Shown here piece by piece: positions 1 to 11,420 of a stretch of 64,000 nt of DNA (within the stretch, counting starts at the first letter, position 1; every line of letters starts with the position of its first letter). A program made the translations under genes and the position numbers. The notes beneath the pieces were generated by a model. That model saw only the letters and a program-made list of their open reading frames with translations. It was not told where the DNA came from and searched no databases. The stretch comes from Catalinimonas alkaloidigena (lineage in GTDB: Bacteria > Bacteroidota > Bacteroidia > Cytophagales > Flexibacteraceae): contig NZ_FNFO01000010.1 of the NCBI RefSeq assembly GCF_900100765.1, forward strand, positions 62,001 to 126,000, given 5' to 3'.

Positions 1-311
1 GTATCCAACGCACCGCGTACGATGTGGTAACGCACCCCGGGCAGATCTTTGACACGTCCCCCGCGAATCAGCACGATCGAGTGCTCTTGCAGATTGTGTC
101 CTTCCCCAGGAATGTAAGCGTTCACTTCTTTCTGGTTAGTCAGGCGTACCCGCGCTACTTTACGCATCGCAGAGTTAGGCTTCTTAGGAGTGGTGGTGTA
201 CACACGAGTGCACACACCGCGCCGCTGCGGGCACGCGTCCAGCGCGGGAGATTTGGATTTACTGGTTAGTTGTTTTCTACCTTTTCTAACCAATTGTTGA
301 ATGGTTGGCAT
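1..311 (-). CDS. rpsL: 30S ribosomal protein S12 (C-terminal end beyond window)
   Basis: Ribosomal protein S12 of the small subunit decoding centre, involved in tRNA selection. The reverse strand reads [13 protein letters not shown] from an ATG at 311 and continues in frame to the left edge (about 103 codons of the usual 124-137), so the C-terminus is missing. The family signatures [10 protein letters not shown] and [11 protein letters not shown] are present, and the lysines in both loops that change in streptomycin-resistant mutants are the wild-type residues. An exact Bacteroidota-type promoter lies 46 bp upstream, so this gene probably starts the rpsL-rpsG-fusA transcript outside the window instead of being read from rpoC. 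Identity is certain; only the length is unknown. Confidence 0.98.
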   Translation of the reverse strand, partial: MPTIQQLVRKGRKQLTSKSKSPALDACPQRRGVCTRVYTTTPKKPNSAMRKVARVRLTNQKEVNAYIPGEGHNLQEHSIVLIRGGRVKDLPGVRYHIVRGALD

Positions 312-356
312 CTATCGTTTTCCGCTTAGTCGTTAACCCTCAAAATTTTCGGATTG

Positions 357-387
357 CAAAAGTAAATAAAAATACTCTAGCAACAAA
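357..387 (-). promoter_or_regulatory. Bacteroidota-type promoter for rpsL
   Basis: On the minus strand TTTG (387-384), a 19-nt spacer and TACTTTTG (364-357) match the primary sigma factor consensus of this phylum (TTTG-N19-21-TANNTTTG). The predicted start is near 350, giving a leader of about 40 nt to the rpsL ATG. The same arrangement occurs before tRNA-Trp and tRNA-Tyr. Confidence 0.75.
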
Positions 388-406
388 TCAGTATAAAATT
401 AAAGTT

Positions 407-736
407 CTAGGCCTGCCCCATGGTGCCGCCGAAAGGCAACGGAAATTCTGGTGAAGCCTGGGCAGTCCGCTTGATGCGGCCATGAATGGATTCGTATCGC
501 TCGATGTTTTCTTTCAAGGCTTCCAGAAAACGGACCGCGTGTTCCGGAGTCACGATCACCCGTGATTTCACCTTCGCTTTTGGAATGCCGGGCATCAGGC
601 GAATAAAGTCCAGAATGAATTCGCTGTTGGAATGCGCAATCATTGCTAGGTTGGCATACACTCCTTCAGCCACTTCCTCCGACAACTCAATATTGATTTG
701 ATTCTGTTGCTCTTCGGATGCGTTTTCTTCCTTCAT
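407..736 (-). CDS. DUF3467 domain protein
   Basis: A 109-residue protein of the DUF3467 family, function unknown. A longer reading from 814 is possible, but it runs through the rpoC terminator hairpin, so the ATG at 736 (MKEENASEEQQ), preceded by the purine-rich AGAGGAAAA, is chosen. The body has the family features: an N-terminal acidic/Gln-rich stretch, then EGVYANLAMIAHSNSEFILDF and a C-terminal part with KVKSRVIVTPEHAVRFLEAL. A small DUF3467 gene between rpoC and rpsL is a recurrent Bacteroidota arrangement, as far as I recall. There is no good promoter in the 28 bp between the terminator and the start, so expression may depend on readthrough from rpoC. Not predicted to be secreted. Confidence 0.85.
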   Translation of the reverse strand: MKEENASEEQQNQINIELSEEVAEGVYANLAMIAHSNSEFILDFIRLMPGIPKAKVKSRVIVTPEHAVRFLEALKENIERYESIHGRIKRTAQASPEFPLPFGGTMGQA

Positions 737-763
737 CTCTAATTTTCCTCTGGTTACAAATAA

Positions 764-811
764 AAATGGCGGACACCTCGAGCACACTGTGGGCCGTAGT
801 GTCCGCCATTT
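764..811 (-). terminator. Rho-independent terminator after rpoC
   Basis: A 13-bp perfect stem (AAATGGCGGACAC, 764-776, pairing with 799-811) followed on the minus strand by TTTTTATTTG. It begins 13 nt after the rpoC stop, so it closes the secE-to-rpoC operon. Confidence 0.88.
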
Positions 812-823
812 CAATACATTCGC

Positions 824-3800
824 TTATCTGCTTTGCAGTTCGCGTCTTCTCCGCATGGAAGTTCCGTCGCCGTTTGACGTCGACAGCTTCTCATACTCTT
901 CTTTCGAACCGACAATGATATTTTCGTACTCGCGCAGACCCGTTCCCGCCGGGATCAGGTGGCCTACGATTACGTTTTCTTTCAGTCCTAACAGGTGATC
1001 GCTCTTGCCACGGATCGACGCTTCGCTCAATACCTTCGTGGTTTCCTGGAAGGAAGCCGCTGAGATAAAGCTCTCGGTGCCTAGCGAGGCTTGTGTGATC
1101 CCCTGGAGCGTCGGGCGCGAAACCGCCGGTTCCGCATCGCGTACTTCTACCAGTTTCATATCACGACGGCGCAAGCTCGAGTTCTCATCGCGCAGCTGAC
1201 GGGCCGTTACAATCTGACCTGCTCTCAGCTTCTCCGAATCTCCGGCTTCCACGACGACTTTCTTATCCAGAATTTCGTCGTTTTCGCCTTGGAAGGTGAA
1301 TTTGTCGACTGTCTGTCCCGGCAAGAAGCTGGTATCACCAGGCTCCAGAATTTCAACCTTCTGCATCATCTGACGCACGATGGCTTCGATGTGCTTGTCG
1401 TTGATTTTTACCCCTTGCAGGCGGTATACTTCCTGGATTTCGTTCACCAAGTACTCCTGTACTGCAGTAGGACCTTTGATGGCCAGAATGTCAGACGGCG
1501 TAATGGCACCATCGGAAAGCGGCATCCCTGCGCGAACAAAGTCATTGTCCTGCACCAAAATGTGCTTGGACAGCGGCACAAGGTATTTCTTCTTCACGCC
1601 ATCTTTCGATTCGATGAAGATCTCACGGTTACCCCGCTTGATACCACCGTACGTCACGGCACCATCAATTTCGCTCACAACCGCCGGGTTCGACGGGTTT
1701 CGTGCTTCGAACAACTCCGTTACCCGTGGTAGACCGCCTGTGATATCACGCGTCTTACCGACCGCACGTGGAATCTTAGCCAGAATCTGACCCGCCCGGA
1801 TGACGTCACCTTCGTCAACCGCAATGTGCGCACCGACCGGCAGGTTATAGCTCTTCCCGTCGCCGTCACGCGGGCTCACCGAAATGGCCGGGTTCTTCGA
1901 CTTGTCTTTCGTGTCAACGATTACTTTCTCCCGGTGACCAGTGTGTTCATCATACTCTTCACGGAAGGTGATGCCGTCTTCAATCGACTCGAACCCGATG
2001 GTTCCGTCAATTTCCGACAGAATTACCGCGTTGTACGGATCCCAGTAGCAAAGTTCATCCCCCTTCTTCACCGTCTGCCCGTCTTTCACGCGCAGGAAGG
2101 AGCCATAAGGAGCGATGTTGCTGGCCAACACTTTGTTGGTATTCGGTTCTACTACTTTCAGTTCGCCCGAACGACCCATCACGACTTTCACGGTTTTCTC
2201 TTCGTCGTTCTCCCGGGTGACCAGGTCAATCGTACGCAGATCTTCGAATTGCACCACACCATCAAACTTAGACTTGATTGTGGCTTCTACCGCGATGTTA
2301 GACGCTGTACCACCTACGTGGAAAGTACGGAGTGTCAGCTGCGTACCGGGCTCACCGATTGATTGGGCGGCGATTACGCCAACAGCTTCGCCTTTCTGGA
2401 CCATACTACCGGTTGCCAGGTTACGGCCGTAGCATTTGGCACACACACCACGCTGGCTTTCGCATGTCAATACCGAGCGAATCTCAACCGATTCTACCCC
2501 CGCTTCTTCAATCGCAGCGGCGATGTCCTCGTTGATCTCTCCACCCGCAGCGATGATCAGATCGTTCGACACGGGATCGTACACGTCGTGGACCGTCACA
2601 CGCCCCAGGATACGCTCCGAAAGCGATTCTACTACTTCTTCGTTGTCTTTCAGTGCACTCACCAACAGGCCACGCAACGTACCGCAGTCGGTTTCGTTGA
2701 TGACCACGTCTTGTGCCACGTCCACCAGACGACGGGTCAGGTAACCCGCATCGGCTGTTTTCAGAGCCGTATCGGCCAGACCTTTCCGCGCACCGTGTGT
2801 CGAAATGAAGTACTCGATTACGTCCAGCCCTTCTTTAAAGTTCGACAGAATGGGGTTTTCGATAATCTCACCCACCGAACCTTGCAGGTTTTTCTGCGGC
2901 TTGGCCATCAGCCCCCGCATACCACCCAACTGACGGATCTGTTCGCGCGAACCACGTGCACCCGAGTGCATCATCATGTAGATCGGGTTGAAGCCCTGAT
3001 CGTCATTCTCCAGCTGATTCATCAGCGTGGCCGTGATTTGCGAGTTGATACGCGTCCAGATGTCAATGACCTGATTGTACCGTTCGTTGTCGGTAATCAG
3101 ACCCATCAGGTAGTTGTTCCAAACTTCTTCTACCTCAGATTTGGCTTCGCCGATGAGTTCTTCTTTCGCACTCGGGATCATTACGTCACCCAGGCCAATC
3201 GACAACCCACCTTTGAAGGCCAGCTGGAAGCCCATCGTCTTGATGTCATCCAGGAACTTGGCCGTTTTCGCCATGCCTACGGTCTTGAAGACCGTCGAGA
3301 TAATTTGCTGTAGTTTCTTCTTGGTCAGCAGCTCGTCGATGAAGCCTACTTCTTCAGGAACAAACTCATTGAAGAGGACACGGCCGGCTACGGTTTCGAT
3401 GACCTTCGTTTCCAGCTGTCCTTTTTCGCCACGTACTTTGACGCGGACTTTAATATAAGCGTGCTTGGAAAGACGCTTTTCGTTCAGCGCAATGATGACT
3501 TCTTCCGGTCCGTAGAAGTGCATGCCTTCTCCGTCTACCAGATGTCCGTCTACACCACGGCGTCCTTTCGTCAGATAATAGAGTCCCAATACCATGTCTT
3601 GCGACGGAACCGCGATGGGCGCGCCGTTGGCAGGGTTCAGGATATTGTGCGATGCCAGCATCAACAGGGAGGCTTCCAGAATGGCTTCGTGTCCCAGGGG
3701 CACGTGTACCGCCATTTGGTCACCGTCAAAGTCAGCGTTGAAGGCTGTACATACGAGCGGATGCAACTGAATCGCTTTTCCTTCGATCAGTTTAGGCTGG

Positions 3801-5152
3801 AAGGCCTGAATACCCAAACGGTGGAGTGTAGGAGCCCGGTTCAACAGCACAGGGTGCCCTTTCAGAACGTTTTCCAGAATGTCCCACACCACCGGATCTT
3901 TACGATCGACGATTTTCTTTGCTGACTTCACCGTCTTGACAATACCGCGCTCGATCAGCTTCCGGATAATGAACGGTTTGAACAATTCGGCGGCCATGTC
4001 TTTCGGCAGACCGCACTCGTGAAGTTTCAACTCAGGACCTACCACAATGACCGAACGACCGGAGTAGTCGACACGCTTACCAAGCAGGTTCTGACGGAAA
4101 CGGCCTTGCTTTCCTTTCAGCATATCTGAAAGCGATTTCAAGGCACGGTTACCCTCAGCTCGTACAGCGTTCACTTTCCGTGAGTTATCGAACAGAGAGT
4201 CGACCGCTTCCTGAAGCATGCGCTTCTCGTTACGCAAGATCACTTCCGGCGCTTTGATTTCGATCAGACGCTTCAGGCGGTTGTTCCGGATGATCACGCG
4301 ACGATATAGATCGTTCAGGTCGGAGGTAGCAAAACGACCTCCGTCCAGCGGCACCAGCGGACGCAATTCCGGCGGAATGACCGGCACCATTTTGATCACC
4401 ATCCATTCCGGACGGTTCTCGATCCGGTTCTGGGCATCGCGAAACGCTTCTACTACTTTCAAACGCTTCAGGGCCTCGGCTTTCCGCTGCTGCGACGTGT
4501 CGTTAGCGGCAGAGTGGCGTAGGTCGTACGAAAGTTGGTCGAGGGCCAAACGAGACAGAAGCATCTCCAGGGCCTCAGCACCCATCTTTGCAATAAATTT
4601 ATTAGGATCGGTATCATCCAGCTTTTGGTTATCGCCCGGCAGCTTATCCATGATATCGAGGTACTCGTCTTCGGTCAGGAAGTCGAGGTAATTGATACCA
4701 TCTTCCGCCTTCAAGCCAGGCTGTACGACCACATAGCGCTCGTAGTAGATGATCTGATCCAGTTTTTTCGTCGGCAAGCCGAGCAAGTAGCCAATCTTGT
4801 TGGGCAGCGAGCGGAAGTACCAGATGTGCGCCACCGGTACCACCAGTTCGATGTGGCCCATGCGCTCACGGCGTACTTTCTTCTCAGTTACTTCGACTCC
4901 ACAACGATCACAAATAATTCCTTTGTAGCGGATACGCTTGTATTTTCCGCAGTGGCACTCCCAGTCCTTCACCGGCCCGAAGATCCGTTCGCAAAACAGA
5001 CCTCCCATTTCGGGCTTGTAAGTACGGTAGTTAATGGTCTCGGGCTGCGTGACCTCCCCGTGCGAGCTTTCCAGAATCGACTCCGGGGACGCCAGGCTAA
5101 TGGTGACCTTGGTGAAGTCCTGGTTGAGCTTCTTGTTTTTTCTGAATGCCAT
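824..5152 (-). CDS. rpoC: DNA-directed RNA polymerase subunit beta'
   Basis: Largest catalytic subunit of RNA polymerase, 1442 residues, which fits Bacteroidota RpoC. The ATG at 5152 starts [13 protein letters not shown]. The N-terminal zinc site has Cys66, 68, 81 and 84; the catalytic loop NADFDGDQ at residues 472-479 carries the three magnesium-binding aspartates; the second zinc site has Cys823, 897, 904 and 907. The bridge helix/trigger loop regions and the sandwich-barrel hybrid repeats follow in normal order, and the reading frame is uninterrupted. It is transcribed after rpoB across a 66-bp gap that contains a UUCG-capped hairpin, and is followed by a strong terminator. Certain. Confidence 0.99.
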   Translation of the reverse strand: MAFRKNKKLNQDFTKVTISLASPESILESSHGEVTQPETINYRTYKPEMGGLFCERIFGPVKDWECHCGKYKRIRYKGIICDRCGVEVTEKKVRRERMGHIELVVPVAHIWYFRSLPNKIGYLLGLPTKKLDQIIYYERYVVVQPGLKAEDGINYLDFLTEDEYLDIMDKLPGDNQKLDDTDPNKFIAKMGAEALEMLLSRLALDQLSYDLRHSAANDTSQQRKAEALKRLKVVEAFRDAQNRIENRPEWMVIKMVPVIPPELRPLVPLDGGRFATSDLNDLYRRVIIRNNRLKRLIEIKAPEVILRNEKRMLQEAVDSLFDNSRKVNAVRAEGNRALKSLSDMLKGKQGRFRQNLLGKRVDYSGRSVIVVGPELKLHECGLPKDMAAELFKPFIIRKLIERGIVKTVKSAKKIVDRKDPVVWDILENVLKGHPVLLNRAPTLHRLGIQAFQPKLIEGKAIQLHPLVCTAFNADFDGDQMAVHVPLGHEAILEASLLMLASHNILNPANGAPIAVPSQDMVLGLYYLTKGRRGVDGHLVDGEGMHFYGPEEVIIALNEKRLSKHAYIKVRVKVRGEKGQLETKVIETVAGRVLFNEFVPEEVGFIDELLTKKKLQQIISTVFKTVGMAKTAKFLDDIKTMGFQLAFKGGLSIGLGDVMIPSAKEELIGEAKSEVEEVWNNYLMGLITDNERYNQVIDIWTRINSQITATLMNQLENDDQGFNPIYMMMHSGARGSREQIRQLGGMRGLMAKPQKNLQGSVGEIIENPILSNFKEGLDVIEYFISTHGARKGLADTALKTADAGYLTRRLVDVAQDVVINETDCGTLRGLLVSALKDNEEVVESLSERILGRVTVHDVYDPVSNDLIIAAGGEINEDIAAAIEEAGVESVEIRSVLTCESQRGVCAKCYGRNLATGSMVQKGEAVGVIAAQSIGEPGTQLTLRTFHVGGTASNIAVEATIKSKFDGVVQFEDLRTIDLVTRENDEEKTVKVVMGRSGELKVVEPNTNKVLASNIAPYGSFLRVKDGQTVKKGDELCYWDPYNAVILSEIDGTIGFESIEDGITFREEYDEHTGHREKVIVDTKDKSKNPAISVSPRDGDGKSYNLPVGAHIAVDEGDVIRAGQILAKIPRAVGKTRDITGGLPRVTELFEARNPSNPAVVSEIDGAVTYGGIKRGNREIFIESKDGVKKKYLVPLSKHILVQDNDFVRAGMPLSDGAITPSDILAIKGPTAVQEYLVNEIQEVYRLQGVKINDKHIEAIVRQMMQKVEILEPGDTSFLPGQTVDKFTFQGENDEILDKKVVVEAGDSEKLRAGQIVTARQLRDENSSLRRRDMKLVEVRDAEPAVSRPTLQGITQASLGTESFISAASFQETTKVLSEASIRGKSDHLLGLKENVIVGHLIPAGTGLREYENIIVGSKEEYEKLSTSNGDGTSMRRRRELQSR

Positions 5153-5184
5153 ATTGTCGAGGTTGTGATAGATTCAATGATGAA

Positions 5185-5210
5185 TGGAGACTGACCGAAG
5201 TCAGTCTCCA
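5185..5210 (-). promoter_or_regulatory. UUCG-tetraloop hairpin between rpoB and rpoC
   Basis: In the minus-strand transcript an 11-bp perfect stem (TGGAGACTGAC / GTCAGTCTCCA) closes a C-UUCG-G tetraloop. It starts 8 nt after the rpoB stop and lies 33 nt before the rpoC ATG. No U-run follows, so it is not a simple terminator; an mRNA stability, processing or pausing element is more likely. The function is inferred; the structure is directly visible. Confidence 0.7.
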
Positions 5211-5218
5211 AAAGAATA

Positions 5219-8200
5219 TTAGTCCAGCGTAATCTCCAGTGCCAAACCTCGCAGCTCGTGCACCAGTACGTTAAACGATTCCGGGATATTCGGACGAGGC
5301 ATGTTTTCGCCTTTCACAATGGCTTCGTAGGCTTTAGCACGGCCAATTACGTCATCCGACTTCACCGTCAGAATTTCCTGCAGGATGTTAGCGGCCCCGA
5401 AGGCTTCGAGTGCCCACACTTCCATCTCGCCGAAACGCTGACCACCGAACTGTGCTTTACCACCCAGCGGCTGCTGTGTGATGAGCGAGTAAGGTCCAAT
5501 GGAACGGGCGTGCATCTTGTCGTCAACCAGGTGACCCAGTTTCAGCATGTAGATGACCCCGACGGTAGTTTTCTGGTCGAAGCGCTCGCCACTCAAACCA
5601 TCGTACAGATACGCACGTCCCAAATCGGGCAAACCGGCTTGCTTCAGTTCGTGAGCGACTTCCTCTTCAGTAGCTCCGTCGAAAATCGGCGTAGCGTACT
5701 TTTTGCCGAGCTTCAAACCAGCCCAACCCAGTACGGTCTCGTAAATCTGCCCGAGGTTCATCCGGGAAGGTACCCCCAATGGGTTCAGGACAATATCAAC
5801 CGGAGTGCCGTCTTCCAGGAAAGGCATGTCTTCTTCACGAACAATTTTCGCAACGACCCCTTTGTTTCCGTGGCGACCGGCCATCTTATCCCCTACTTTC
5901 AGCTTCCGCTTCTTGGCGATGTAGACTTTGGCCATGCTGACGATTCCCGCCGGCAGTTCGTCACCAACTTCTAGGGTAAAACGCTCCCGTTTGAAGCGAC
6001 CTGTGATCTCGTTCCGACGATTGTTGTAATTTCTAACAATTTCTCCTACCAGATGGTTAACCCGCTCGTCGTCGGTCCAGTTGTCGAGAATTACGTCGGC
6101 AATCAGGTTGACCTCTTCGGGAACGTTGTAGTTGCTTTCGTCTCGGTACGGGTTCTTCTCAGCAAACAGGTTTTCGCCGATCACCCGTTCTGAGAACTTC
6201 ACACCCTTAGAGATTAGTTCATCACCAAATTTATGTTTTACGCCCTGGCTTGATTTGCCTTCCAGCAAAGTGGCCAGTTTGTGCACCATTACTTTGCGGA
6301 GATCGATCAGGTCTTTGCTGTACTTGCTCTTCAGTACCTCAACTTCCTTCTTCGCTTTCGCACGCAGGTCCTTGTCTTTCTTAGGACGAGAGAACAGCTT
6401 GGTGTCGATGACCACGCCGCGCAAAGACGGCGGTGCTTTCATCGAAGCGTCTTTCACATCTCCCGCTTTGTCGCCGAAGATGGCGCGCAGCAGTTTTTCT
6501 TCAGGGGTTGGATCAGTCTCTCCTTTCGGAGTAATCTTACCGATCAGGATGTCGCCTTCTTTTACTTCTGAACCGATGCGGATGATTCCGTTGTCGTCCA
6601 GGTTGCGTACCGCTTCTTCACTAACGTTCGGAATTTCCGAAGTCAGTTCTTCTTCACCACGCTTGGTATCTCGCACTTCGAGTTCGAACTCCTCAATGTG
6701 TAAGGAAGTAAAGATGTCGTCGCGCACGACGCGTTCCGAGATCACGATGGCATCCTCGTAGTTGTAACCCTGCCACGGCATGAAGGCCACTTTCAGGTTC
6801 CGACCCAGGGCCAGTTCTCCTTTTTGGGTTGCGTAGCCTTCGCACAGGATTTCTCCTTTTTTCACCCGCTGCCCACGTTTCACAATCGGACGCAGGTTGA
6901 TGCAGGTATCTTGGTTCGTGCGGCGGAACTTGATTAGATTATACGTACGGGTTTCGTTATCGAAATCCACCAGTTTCTGATCGTCCGTCAGGTCATAGCG
7001 CAACACAATTTTGCGTGCATCGACAAACTCAACCACACCATCTTCTTCTGCCAGTACCAACGTACGCGAATCGCGTGCTACGCGGCCTTCCAAGCCCGTT
7101 CCCACAATGGGAGATTCCGGACGAAGTAGCGGCACGGCTTGGCGTTGCATGTTCGATCCCATCAGGGCGCGGTTGGCATCATCGTGCTCCAAGAAGGGAA
7201 TCAATGAGGCTGCAACCGACACAATCTGGTTCGGTGCTACGTCCATGTAAGTCAAGTCCTTAGGACCTACCAGCGGGAAGTCACCTTCGTAACGGGCTTT
7301 GATCTGCTCGCGCAGGTAATTCCCTTTATCATCGATGGGCGCGTTGGCCTGCGCGATGTTGTGCTTATCTTCTTCTTCTGCCGTTAGGTAAGCGACGTTC
7401 TTGTCCAGCCGTACGACACCATCTTCCACGTACCGGTAAGGCGTCTCGATGAAGCCCATATGGTTGATTTTGGCGTGCACACACAGCGAGGAAATTAGTC
7501 CGATGTTCGGACCTTCCGGCGTTTCGATGGTGCACAGACGTCCGTAGTGCGTGTAGTGTACGTCACGTACCTCGAAACCAGCACGCTCGCGCGACAGACC
7601 ACCTGGTCCCAAAGCTGACAGACGACGCTTGTGCGTAATCTCAGCCAGTGGGTTGGTCTGGTCCATGAACTGCGATAACTGGTTGGTACCAAAGAACGAG
7701 TTGATGACCGACGAAAGCGTTCGTGCGTTAATCAGGTCAACGGGTTTGAAATCTTCGTTATCACGTACGTTCATCCGTTCCTTGATGGTCCGTGCCATAC
7801 GTGCCAACCCGACACCGAACTGACTATAGAGTTGCTCCCCTACTGTCCGTACACGACGGTTGCTCAGGTGGTCAATATCATCAACAACCGCCTTCGAGTT
7901 GATCAACCCGATGAGGTATTTCACAATCTCGATGATGTCCTGCGTCGTTAAAACGCGGGTATCAGCTTCAATTTCCAGCCCCAGCTTTTTGTTGATCCGG
8001 TAGCGACCCACTTCACCCAGATCGTAACGTTTGTCCGAGAAGAACAGGTTCTGAATGATATCGCGTGCCGTCTGCTCGTCAGGTGCTTCCGTGTTACGGA
8101 GCTGACGATAGATCTGCTCTACCGCTTCTTTCTCTGAGTTAGAGTTATCTTTCTGAAGCGTATTGTAGATGATCGTGTAGTCGGCAATGTTGATGTCCGC

Positions 8201-9097
8201 GCGGTGCAGGATGATCGACTTCGTGCCCGAATCCAGAATCGTTTCTACGTCCTCTGCTTCCAGTACGGAATCACGCTCCAACAACACCTCGTTCCGGTCG
8301 ATCGACACCACCTCACCGGTGTCTTCGTCCACAAAGTCTTCTGTCCAGGTGCGAAGAACACGAGCCGCCAGCTTACGTCCTACCACGTCTTTCAGGTTCT
8401 CACCATTGGCTTCGATTTCCTCTGAAAGATTGAAAAGGTCCAGGATGTCTTTGTCGGTACCGTAACCGATCGCCCGCAACAACGTCGTCACCGGGAATTT
8501 CTTCTTCCGGTCGATGTACGCGTACATGACGTTATTCACGTCCGTCGCAAATTCAATCCATGAGCCTTTGAACGGAATGATCCGTGCCGAATACAGCTTG
8601 GTGCCGTTGGTGTGTTTGCTTTGCGCAAAGAACACCCCCGGCGAACGGTGCAACTGCGAGACAATAACACGCTCAGCACCATTAATAATGAATGAACCGC
8701 GCGAGGTCATGTAAGGGATGTTGCCCAAAAACACTTCCTGCTCGATCGTTTCAAAATCCTCATTGTCAGCATCGTTACACAGCAAGCGCAACTTTGCCTT
8801 CAAGGGTACAGCATAGGTAAGCCCCCGATCAATACACTCATCTACCGAATATTTGGGAGGATCGATGGTGTAGTCAATAAACTCAAGAACAAAGTTTTCT
8901 CGAGAGTCAGTAATCGGAAAATTCTCAGCGAAGACTTTATACAAGCCCTCCTGGGTCTTCTTCTCGGCGGCTGTATCAAGCTGAAAGAAATCCTTAAAAG
9001 ACTGGAGCTGTACATCTAGGAAGTCCGGGTAATCGATGATGTTCCGGATAGACGCAAAGCTTTTTCTCGGGGTGGGATATGAAGAATTAGCTGACAT
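5219..9097 (-). CDS. rpoB: DNA-directed RNA polymerase subunit beta
   Basis: Second large catalytic subunit of RNA polymerase, 1292 residues, starting [16 protein letters not shown] at the ATG at 9097. The rifampicin-binding cluster around residues 472-500 ([20 protein letters not shown], then RLSALGPGG) is of the sensitive wild-type form. The fork-loop sequence [14 protein letters not shown], the [10 protein letters not shown] active-site motif and the C-terminal clamp segment [12 protein letters not shown] are all in place. It follows rplL after a 169-bp gap that contains an attenuator-like hairpin, and precedes rpoC. The frame is intact and the identity certain. Confidence 0.99.
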   Translation of the reverse strand: MSANSSYPTPRKSFASIRNIIDYPDFLDVQLQSFKDFFQLDTAAEKKTQEGLYKVFAENFPITDSRENFVLEFIDYTIDPPKYSVDECIDRGLTYAVPLKAKLRLLCNDADNEDFETIEQEVFLGNIPYMTSRGSFIINGAERVIVSQLHRSPGVFFAQSKHTNGTKLYSARIIPFKGSWIEFATDVNNVMYAYIDRKKKFPVTTLLRAIGYGTDKDILDLFNLSEEIEANGENLKDVVGRKLAARVLRTWTEDFVDEDTGEVVSIDRNEVLLERDSVLEAEDVETILDSGTKSIILHRADINIADYTIIYNTLQKDNSNSEKEAVEQIYRQLRNTEAPDEQTARDIIQNLFFSDKRYDLGEVGRYRINKKLGLEIEADTRVLTTQDIIEIVKYLIGLINSKAVVDDIDHLSNRRVRTVGEQLYSQFGVGLARMARTIKERMNVRDNEDFKPVDLINARTLSSVINSFFGTNQLSQFMDQTNPLAEITHKRRLSALGPGGLSRERAGFEVRDVHYTHYGRLCTIETPEGPNIGLISSLCVHAKINHMGFIETPYRYVEDGVVRLDKNVAYLTAEEEDKHNIAQANAPIDDKGNYLREQIKARYEGDFPLVGPKDLTYMDVAPNQIVSVAASLIPFLEHDDANRALMGSNMQRQAVPLLRPESPIVGTGLEGRVARDSRTLVLAEEDGVVEFVDARKIVLRYDLTDDQKLVDFDNETRTYNLIKFRRTNQDTCINLRPIVKRGQRVKKGEILCEGYATQKGELALGRNLKVAFMPWQGYNYEDAIVISERVVRDDIFTSLHIEEFELEVRDTKRGEEELTSEIPNVSEEAVRNLDDNGIIRIGSEVKEGDILIGKITPKGETDPTPEEKLLRAIFGDKAGDVKDASMKAPPSLRGVVIDTKLFSRPKKDKDLRAKAKKEVEVLKSKYSKDLIDLRKVMVHKLATLLEGKSSQGVKHKFGDELISKGVKFSERVIGENLFAEKNPYRDESNYNVPEEVNLIADVILDNWTDDERVNHLVGEIVRNYNNRRNEITGRFKRERFTLEVGDELPAGIVSMAKVYIAKKRKLKVGDKMAGRHGNKGVVAKIVREEDMPFLEDGTPVDIVLNPLGVPSRMNLGQIYETVLGWAGLKLGKKYATPIFDGATEEEVAHELKQAGLPDLGRAYLYDGLSGERFDQKTTVGVIYMLKLGHLVDDKMHARSIGPYSLITQQPLGGKAQFGGQRFGEMEVWALEAFGAANILQEILTVKSDDVIGRAKAYEAIVKGENMPRPNIPESFNVLVHELRGLALEITLD

Positions 9098-9206
9098 CGA
9101 AATTCAGAGATAGGTAGACAAATTATTCAGAAGACACGCTTCCAGACAGATTAGTTCCGACCGAAAGGAGGTGTTTGTCAAAAAGACACCACTAGGTACA
9201 AACAGG

Positions 9207-9231
9207 AAAAGACCTGACGGAAAGCCAGGCC
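9207..9231 (-). terminator. Attenuator-like hairpin between rplL and rpoB
   Basis: On the minus strand GGCCTG pairs with CAGGTC (six pairs, one G-U, nine-nt loop; 9211-9231) and is followed by TTTTCCTG. It lies 36 nt after the rplL stop and about 110 nt before rpoB. The short stem and four-T run suggest partial termination. In E. coli an attenuator in the same rplL-rpoB gap lowers polymerase relative to ribosomal protein synthesis; a similar role here is inference. Confidence 0.5.
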
Positions 9232-9266
9232 TACTTTCGGAATAAACTCGGTAAAGGGGAGAAGCT

Positions 9267-9644
9267 TTATTTTACTTCGACTTCAGCACCAGCTTCTTCC
9301 AACTGTTTCTTGAGCGCATCTGCCTCATCTTTCGCTACACCTTCTTTCAAAGGCTTAGGAGCGCTATCAACGAGTTCTTTTGCTTCTTTCAGGCCAAGAC
9401 CAGTGAGTTCTTTCACCAGTTTAACGACTGCCAGTTTGCTGGCGCCAGCGGCTTTCAGTACTACGTCGAAGCTAGTCTTCTCGGCAGCGGCCTCTTCGGT
9501 GGCGGCTGCGGCTGGTCCTGCTACAACAGCGGCCGCGGCGGCAGGTTCAATGCCGTAATCGTCCTTCAGAATAGTGGCCAGCTCATTTACTTCCTTCACA
9601 GTCAGGTTTACCAACTGTTCCGCGATCGATTTCAAATCTGCCAT
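9267..9644 (-). CDS. rplL: 50S ribosomal protein L7/L12
   Basis: Stalk protein L7/L12 that recruits translational GTPases to the ribosome; 125 residues, normal length. It has the N-terminal dimerisation helices ([19 protein letters not shown]), an Ala-rich flexible hinge (about residues 36-55) and the C-terminal factor-binding domain, including [20 protein letters not shown] and [20 protein letters not shown]. It follows rplJ by 33 bp in the standard rplJ-rplL pair, and rpoB lies downstream beyond an attenuator-like hairpin. Certain. Confidence 0.98.
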   Translation of the reverse strand: MADLKSIAEQLVNLTVKEVNELATILKDDYGIEPAAAAAVVAGPAAAATEEAAAEKTSFDVVLKAAGASKLAVVKLVKELTGLGLKEAKELVDSAPKPLKEGVAKDEADALKKQLEEAGAEVEVK

Positions 9645-9677
9645 CTTAGTGCTACTTTAATAATGATTAAACAAGGG

Positions 9678-10211
9678 TTATGATTCCTTTTCGGAAAGGG
9701 TTTTAAGAATACCGACGATCTTTTGGCCACTGCCTGTCAGGCCAGAAAGCACAGTTTTCATCGGCGATTGTAGGAGTGCGACTACGTCGGCAATAAGTTC
9801 CTGCTTCGATTTAACACTGGTAAGGGCATCCAATTGATTAGCGCCGATGTACAACGCTTGGTCGATGGAAGCGGCTTTCAGTACAGGCTTTTCCAGCTTA
9901 CCGTTCTTCTTGTAGAAGTCCTTAAGCAATTTAGCGGGAACGTTGCCTGCCTCAGGAGAGAACATAATTCCTGAGAAACCTTTCAGAACATCATCAAATT
10001 CCGAGTAGTCGGTTTCTTGGTCCTCCAATGCTTTTTTAACCAGGGTATTTTTGTACACTTTGTACTCAATCCCCTTTTCAAAGCAGGCCCGCCGAAAGTC
10101 GTTGATCTGCGCCACGGACATGCCGGAGGCGTCGGTTACATAGAAGTAGTTGAAGTTCGAAAACTTTTCACGTAACTCTTCAATGATGCTGGCTTTTTCT
10201 TCGCGTGTCAT
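9678..10211 (-). CDS. rplJ: 50S ribosomal protein L10
   Basis: Stalk base protein L10, 177 residues, starting MTREEKASIIEELREKF. It anchors the L7/L12 dimers through its C-terminal helix and binds 23S rRNA through its N-terminal domain. Family features include NFNYFYVTDASGMSVAQIN and the central KVYKNTLVKKALE. It begins only 2 bp after the rplA stop, so translational coupling is likely. L10 commonly autoregulates its own message, but no leader is visible here because the upstream sequence is rplA coding DNA. Confidence 0.98.
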   Translation of the reverse strand: MTREEKASIIEELREKFSNFNYFYVTDASGMSVAQINDFRRACFEKGIEYKVYKNTLVKKALEDQETDYSEFDDVLKGFSGIMFSPEAGNVPAKLLKDFYKKNGKLEKPVLKAASIDQALYIGANQLDALTSVKSKQELIADVVALLQSPMKTVLSGLTGSGQKIVGILKTLSEKES

Positions 10212-10213
10212 GA

Positions 10214-10912
10214 TTAGATTCCGGCTATGCTAGCTTTATCAATAGTAATTCCAGGGCTCATGGTGCTGGACAAATGCACCGAGCGCAAGTAAGTTCCTTT
10301 GGCAGAAGAGGGCTTCAGCTTCGTGATAACATTCATCAGTTCCTGAACATTATCCGCAAGTTTCTGGGGCTCGAACGAAACCTTTCCTACACTGGCGTGG
10401 ATGATGCCGTACTTGTCGACTTTAAAGTCAATCTTACCGGCTTTCACTTCACCCACCGCTTTGCCAATGTCCATCGTTACCGTACCCGACTTAGGGTTAG
10501 GCATCAGGCCACGCGGACCGAGGATACGGCCCAAGCGTCCTACTTTAGCCATTACGGTAGGCATGGTGATGATCACATCCACATCGGTCCAGCCTTGCTC
10601 GATCTTCTGAATGAACTCATCCAGACCCACGTAGTCAGCGCCTGCCGCACGGGCCTCTTCCTCTTTATCCGGTGTGCACAGTGCCAATACCCGTACAGTT
10701 TTACCCGTACCATGCGGCAAAGTGGCTACTCCACGCACCATCTGATCAGCTTTCCGAGGATCAACACCCAAACGGATGTCTACGTCTACGGAAGCGTCGA
10801 ATTTTGTATAGTTGATGTCTTTGACCAAGGCAGCGGCATCCAGCAGCGCATAGCTCTTGCTGCTATCCACTTTTTCGCGAGCGGCCTTCTGTTTCTTTGT
10901 TAGCTTAGCCAT
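10214..10912 (-). CDS. rplA: 50S ribosomal protein L1
   Basis: Ribosomal protein L1 of the large-subunit L1 stalk, involved in release of deacylated tRNA; 232 residues, normal for the family. It starts [16 protein letters not shown] at the ATG at 10912. The signature stretch around [20 protein letters not shown] and the C-terminal [20 protein letters not shown] are typical. It follows rplK by 57 bp and precedes rplJ by 2 bp, in the standard rplKAJL order. Certain. Confidence 0.98.
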   Translation of the reverse strand: MAKLTKKQKAAREKVDSSKSYALLDAAALVKDINYTKFDASVDVDIRLGVDPRKADQMVRGVATLPHGTGKTVRVLALCTPDKEEEARAAGADYVGLDEFIQKIEQGWTDVDVIITMPTVMAKVGRLGRILGPRGLMPNPKSGTVTMDIGKAVGEVKAGKIDFKVDKYGIIHASVGKVSFEPQKLADNVQELMNVITKLKPSSAKGTYLRSVHLSSTMSPGITIDKASIAGI

Positions 10913-10969
10913 AATCTTGTGTGATGTGGGTTGAGCGTTTGGCCCGCCCCAAGCTTTAGAATAAAGAGA

Positions 10970-11407
10970 TTAGAACGGCGCGTCGCCCGTCACAGTGATG
11001 CCCATGCTGCGCGCCGTACCTGCTACCATTTTCATGGCAGACTCTACTTTGAACGCGTTCAAGTCAGGCATTTTGGTTTCAGCAATCTGACGAACCTGAT
11101 CCCATGTAACTGAGCCCACTTTTTTCCGGTTTGGCTCTGCCGACCCTGACTTCAGCTTGGCGGCTTCCATCAACAAGACCGGCGCAGGAGGAGTCTTGAT
11201 TATAAAATCAAAAGACTTATCTTTATAAACCGTGATGACCACAGGCAACACCATGCCTTGCTTGTCCTGCGTGCGACCGTTAAATTGCTTGCAGAACTCC
11301 ATGATGTTTACCCCTTTAGCCCCCAATGCAGGACCAATGGGCGGCGCCGGATTGGCTTGTCCTCCTTTTACCTGCAGCTTAACGTAGCCGCTTATTTCCT
11401 TAGCCAT
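10970..11407 (-). CDS. rplK: 50S ribosomal protein L11
   Basis: Ribosomal protein L11 of the GTPase-associated centre, 145 residues. It starts [20 protein letters not shown] with the N-terminal [19 protein letters not shown] segment that contacts thiostrepton-type antibiotics, and ends with the rRNA-binding domain ([13 protein letters not shown]). It lies 13 bp after nusG, so the two are co-transcribed. Certain. Confidence 0.98.
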   Translation of the reverse strand: MAKEISGYVKLQVKGGQANPAPPIGPALGAKGVNIMEFCKQFNGRTQDKQGMVLPVVITVYKDKSFDFIIKTPPAPVLLMEAAKLKSGSAEPNRKKVGSVTWDQVRQIAETKMPDLNAFKVESAMKMVAGTARSMGITVTGDAPF

Positions 11408-11420
11408 TTCGCTCTTATTA

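Noticed and set aside
407-814. Longer form of the DUF3467 gene from 814
   Set aside because: The extra 26 codons cross the rpoC terminator hairpin and have no family similarity; the ATG at 736 is better.
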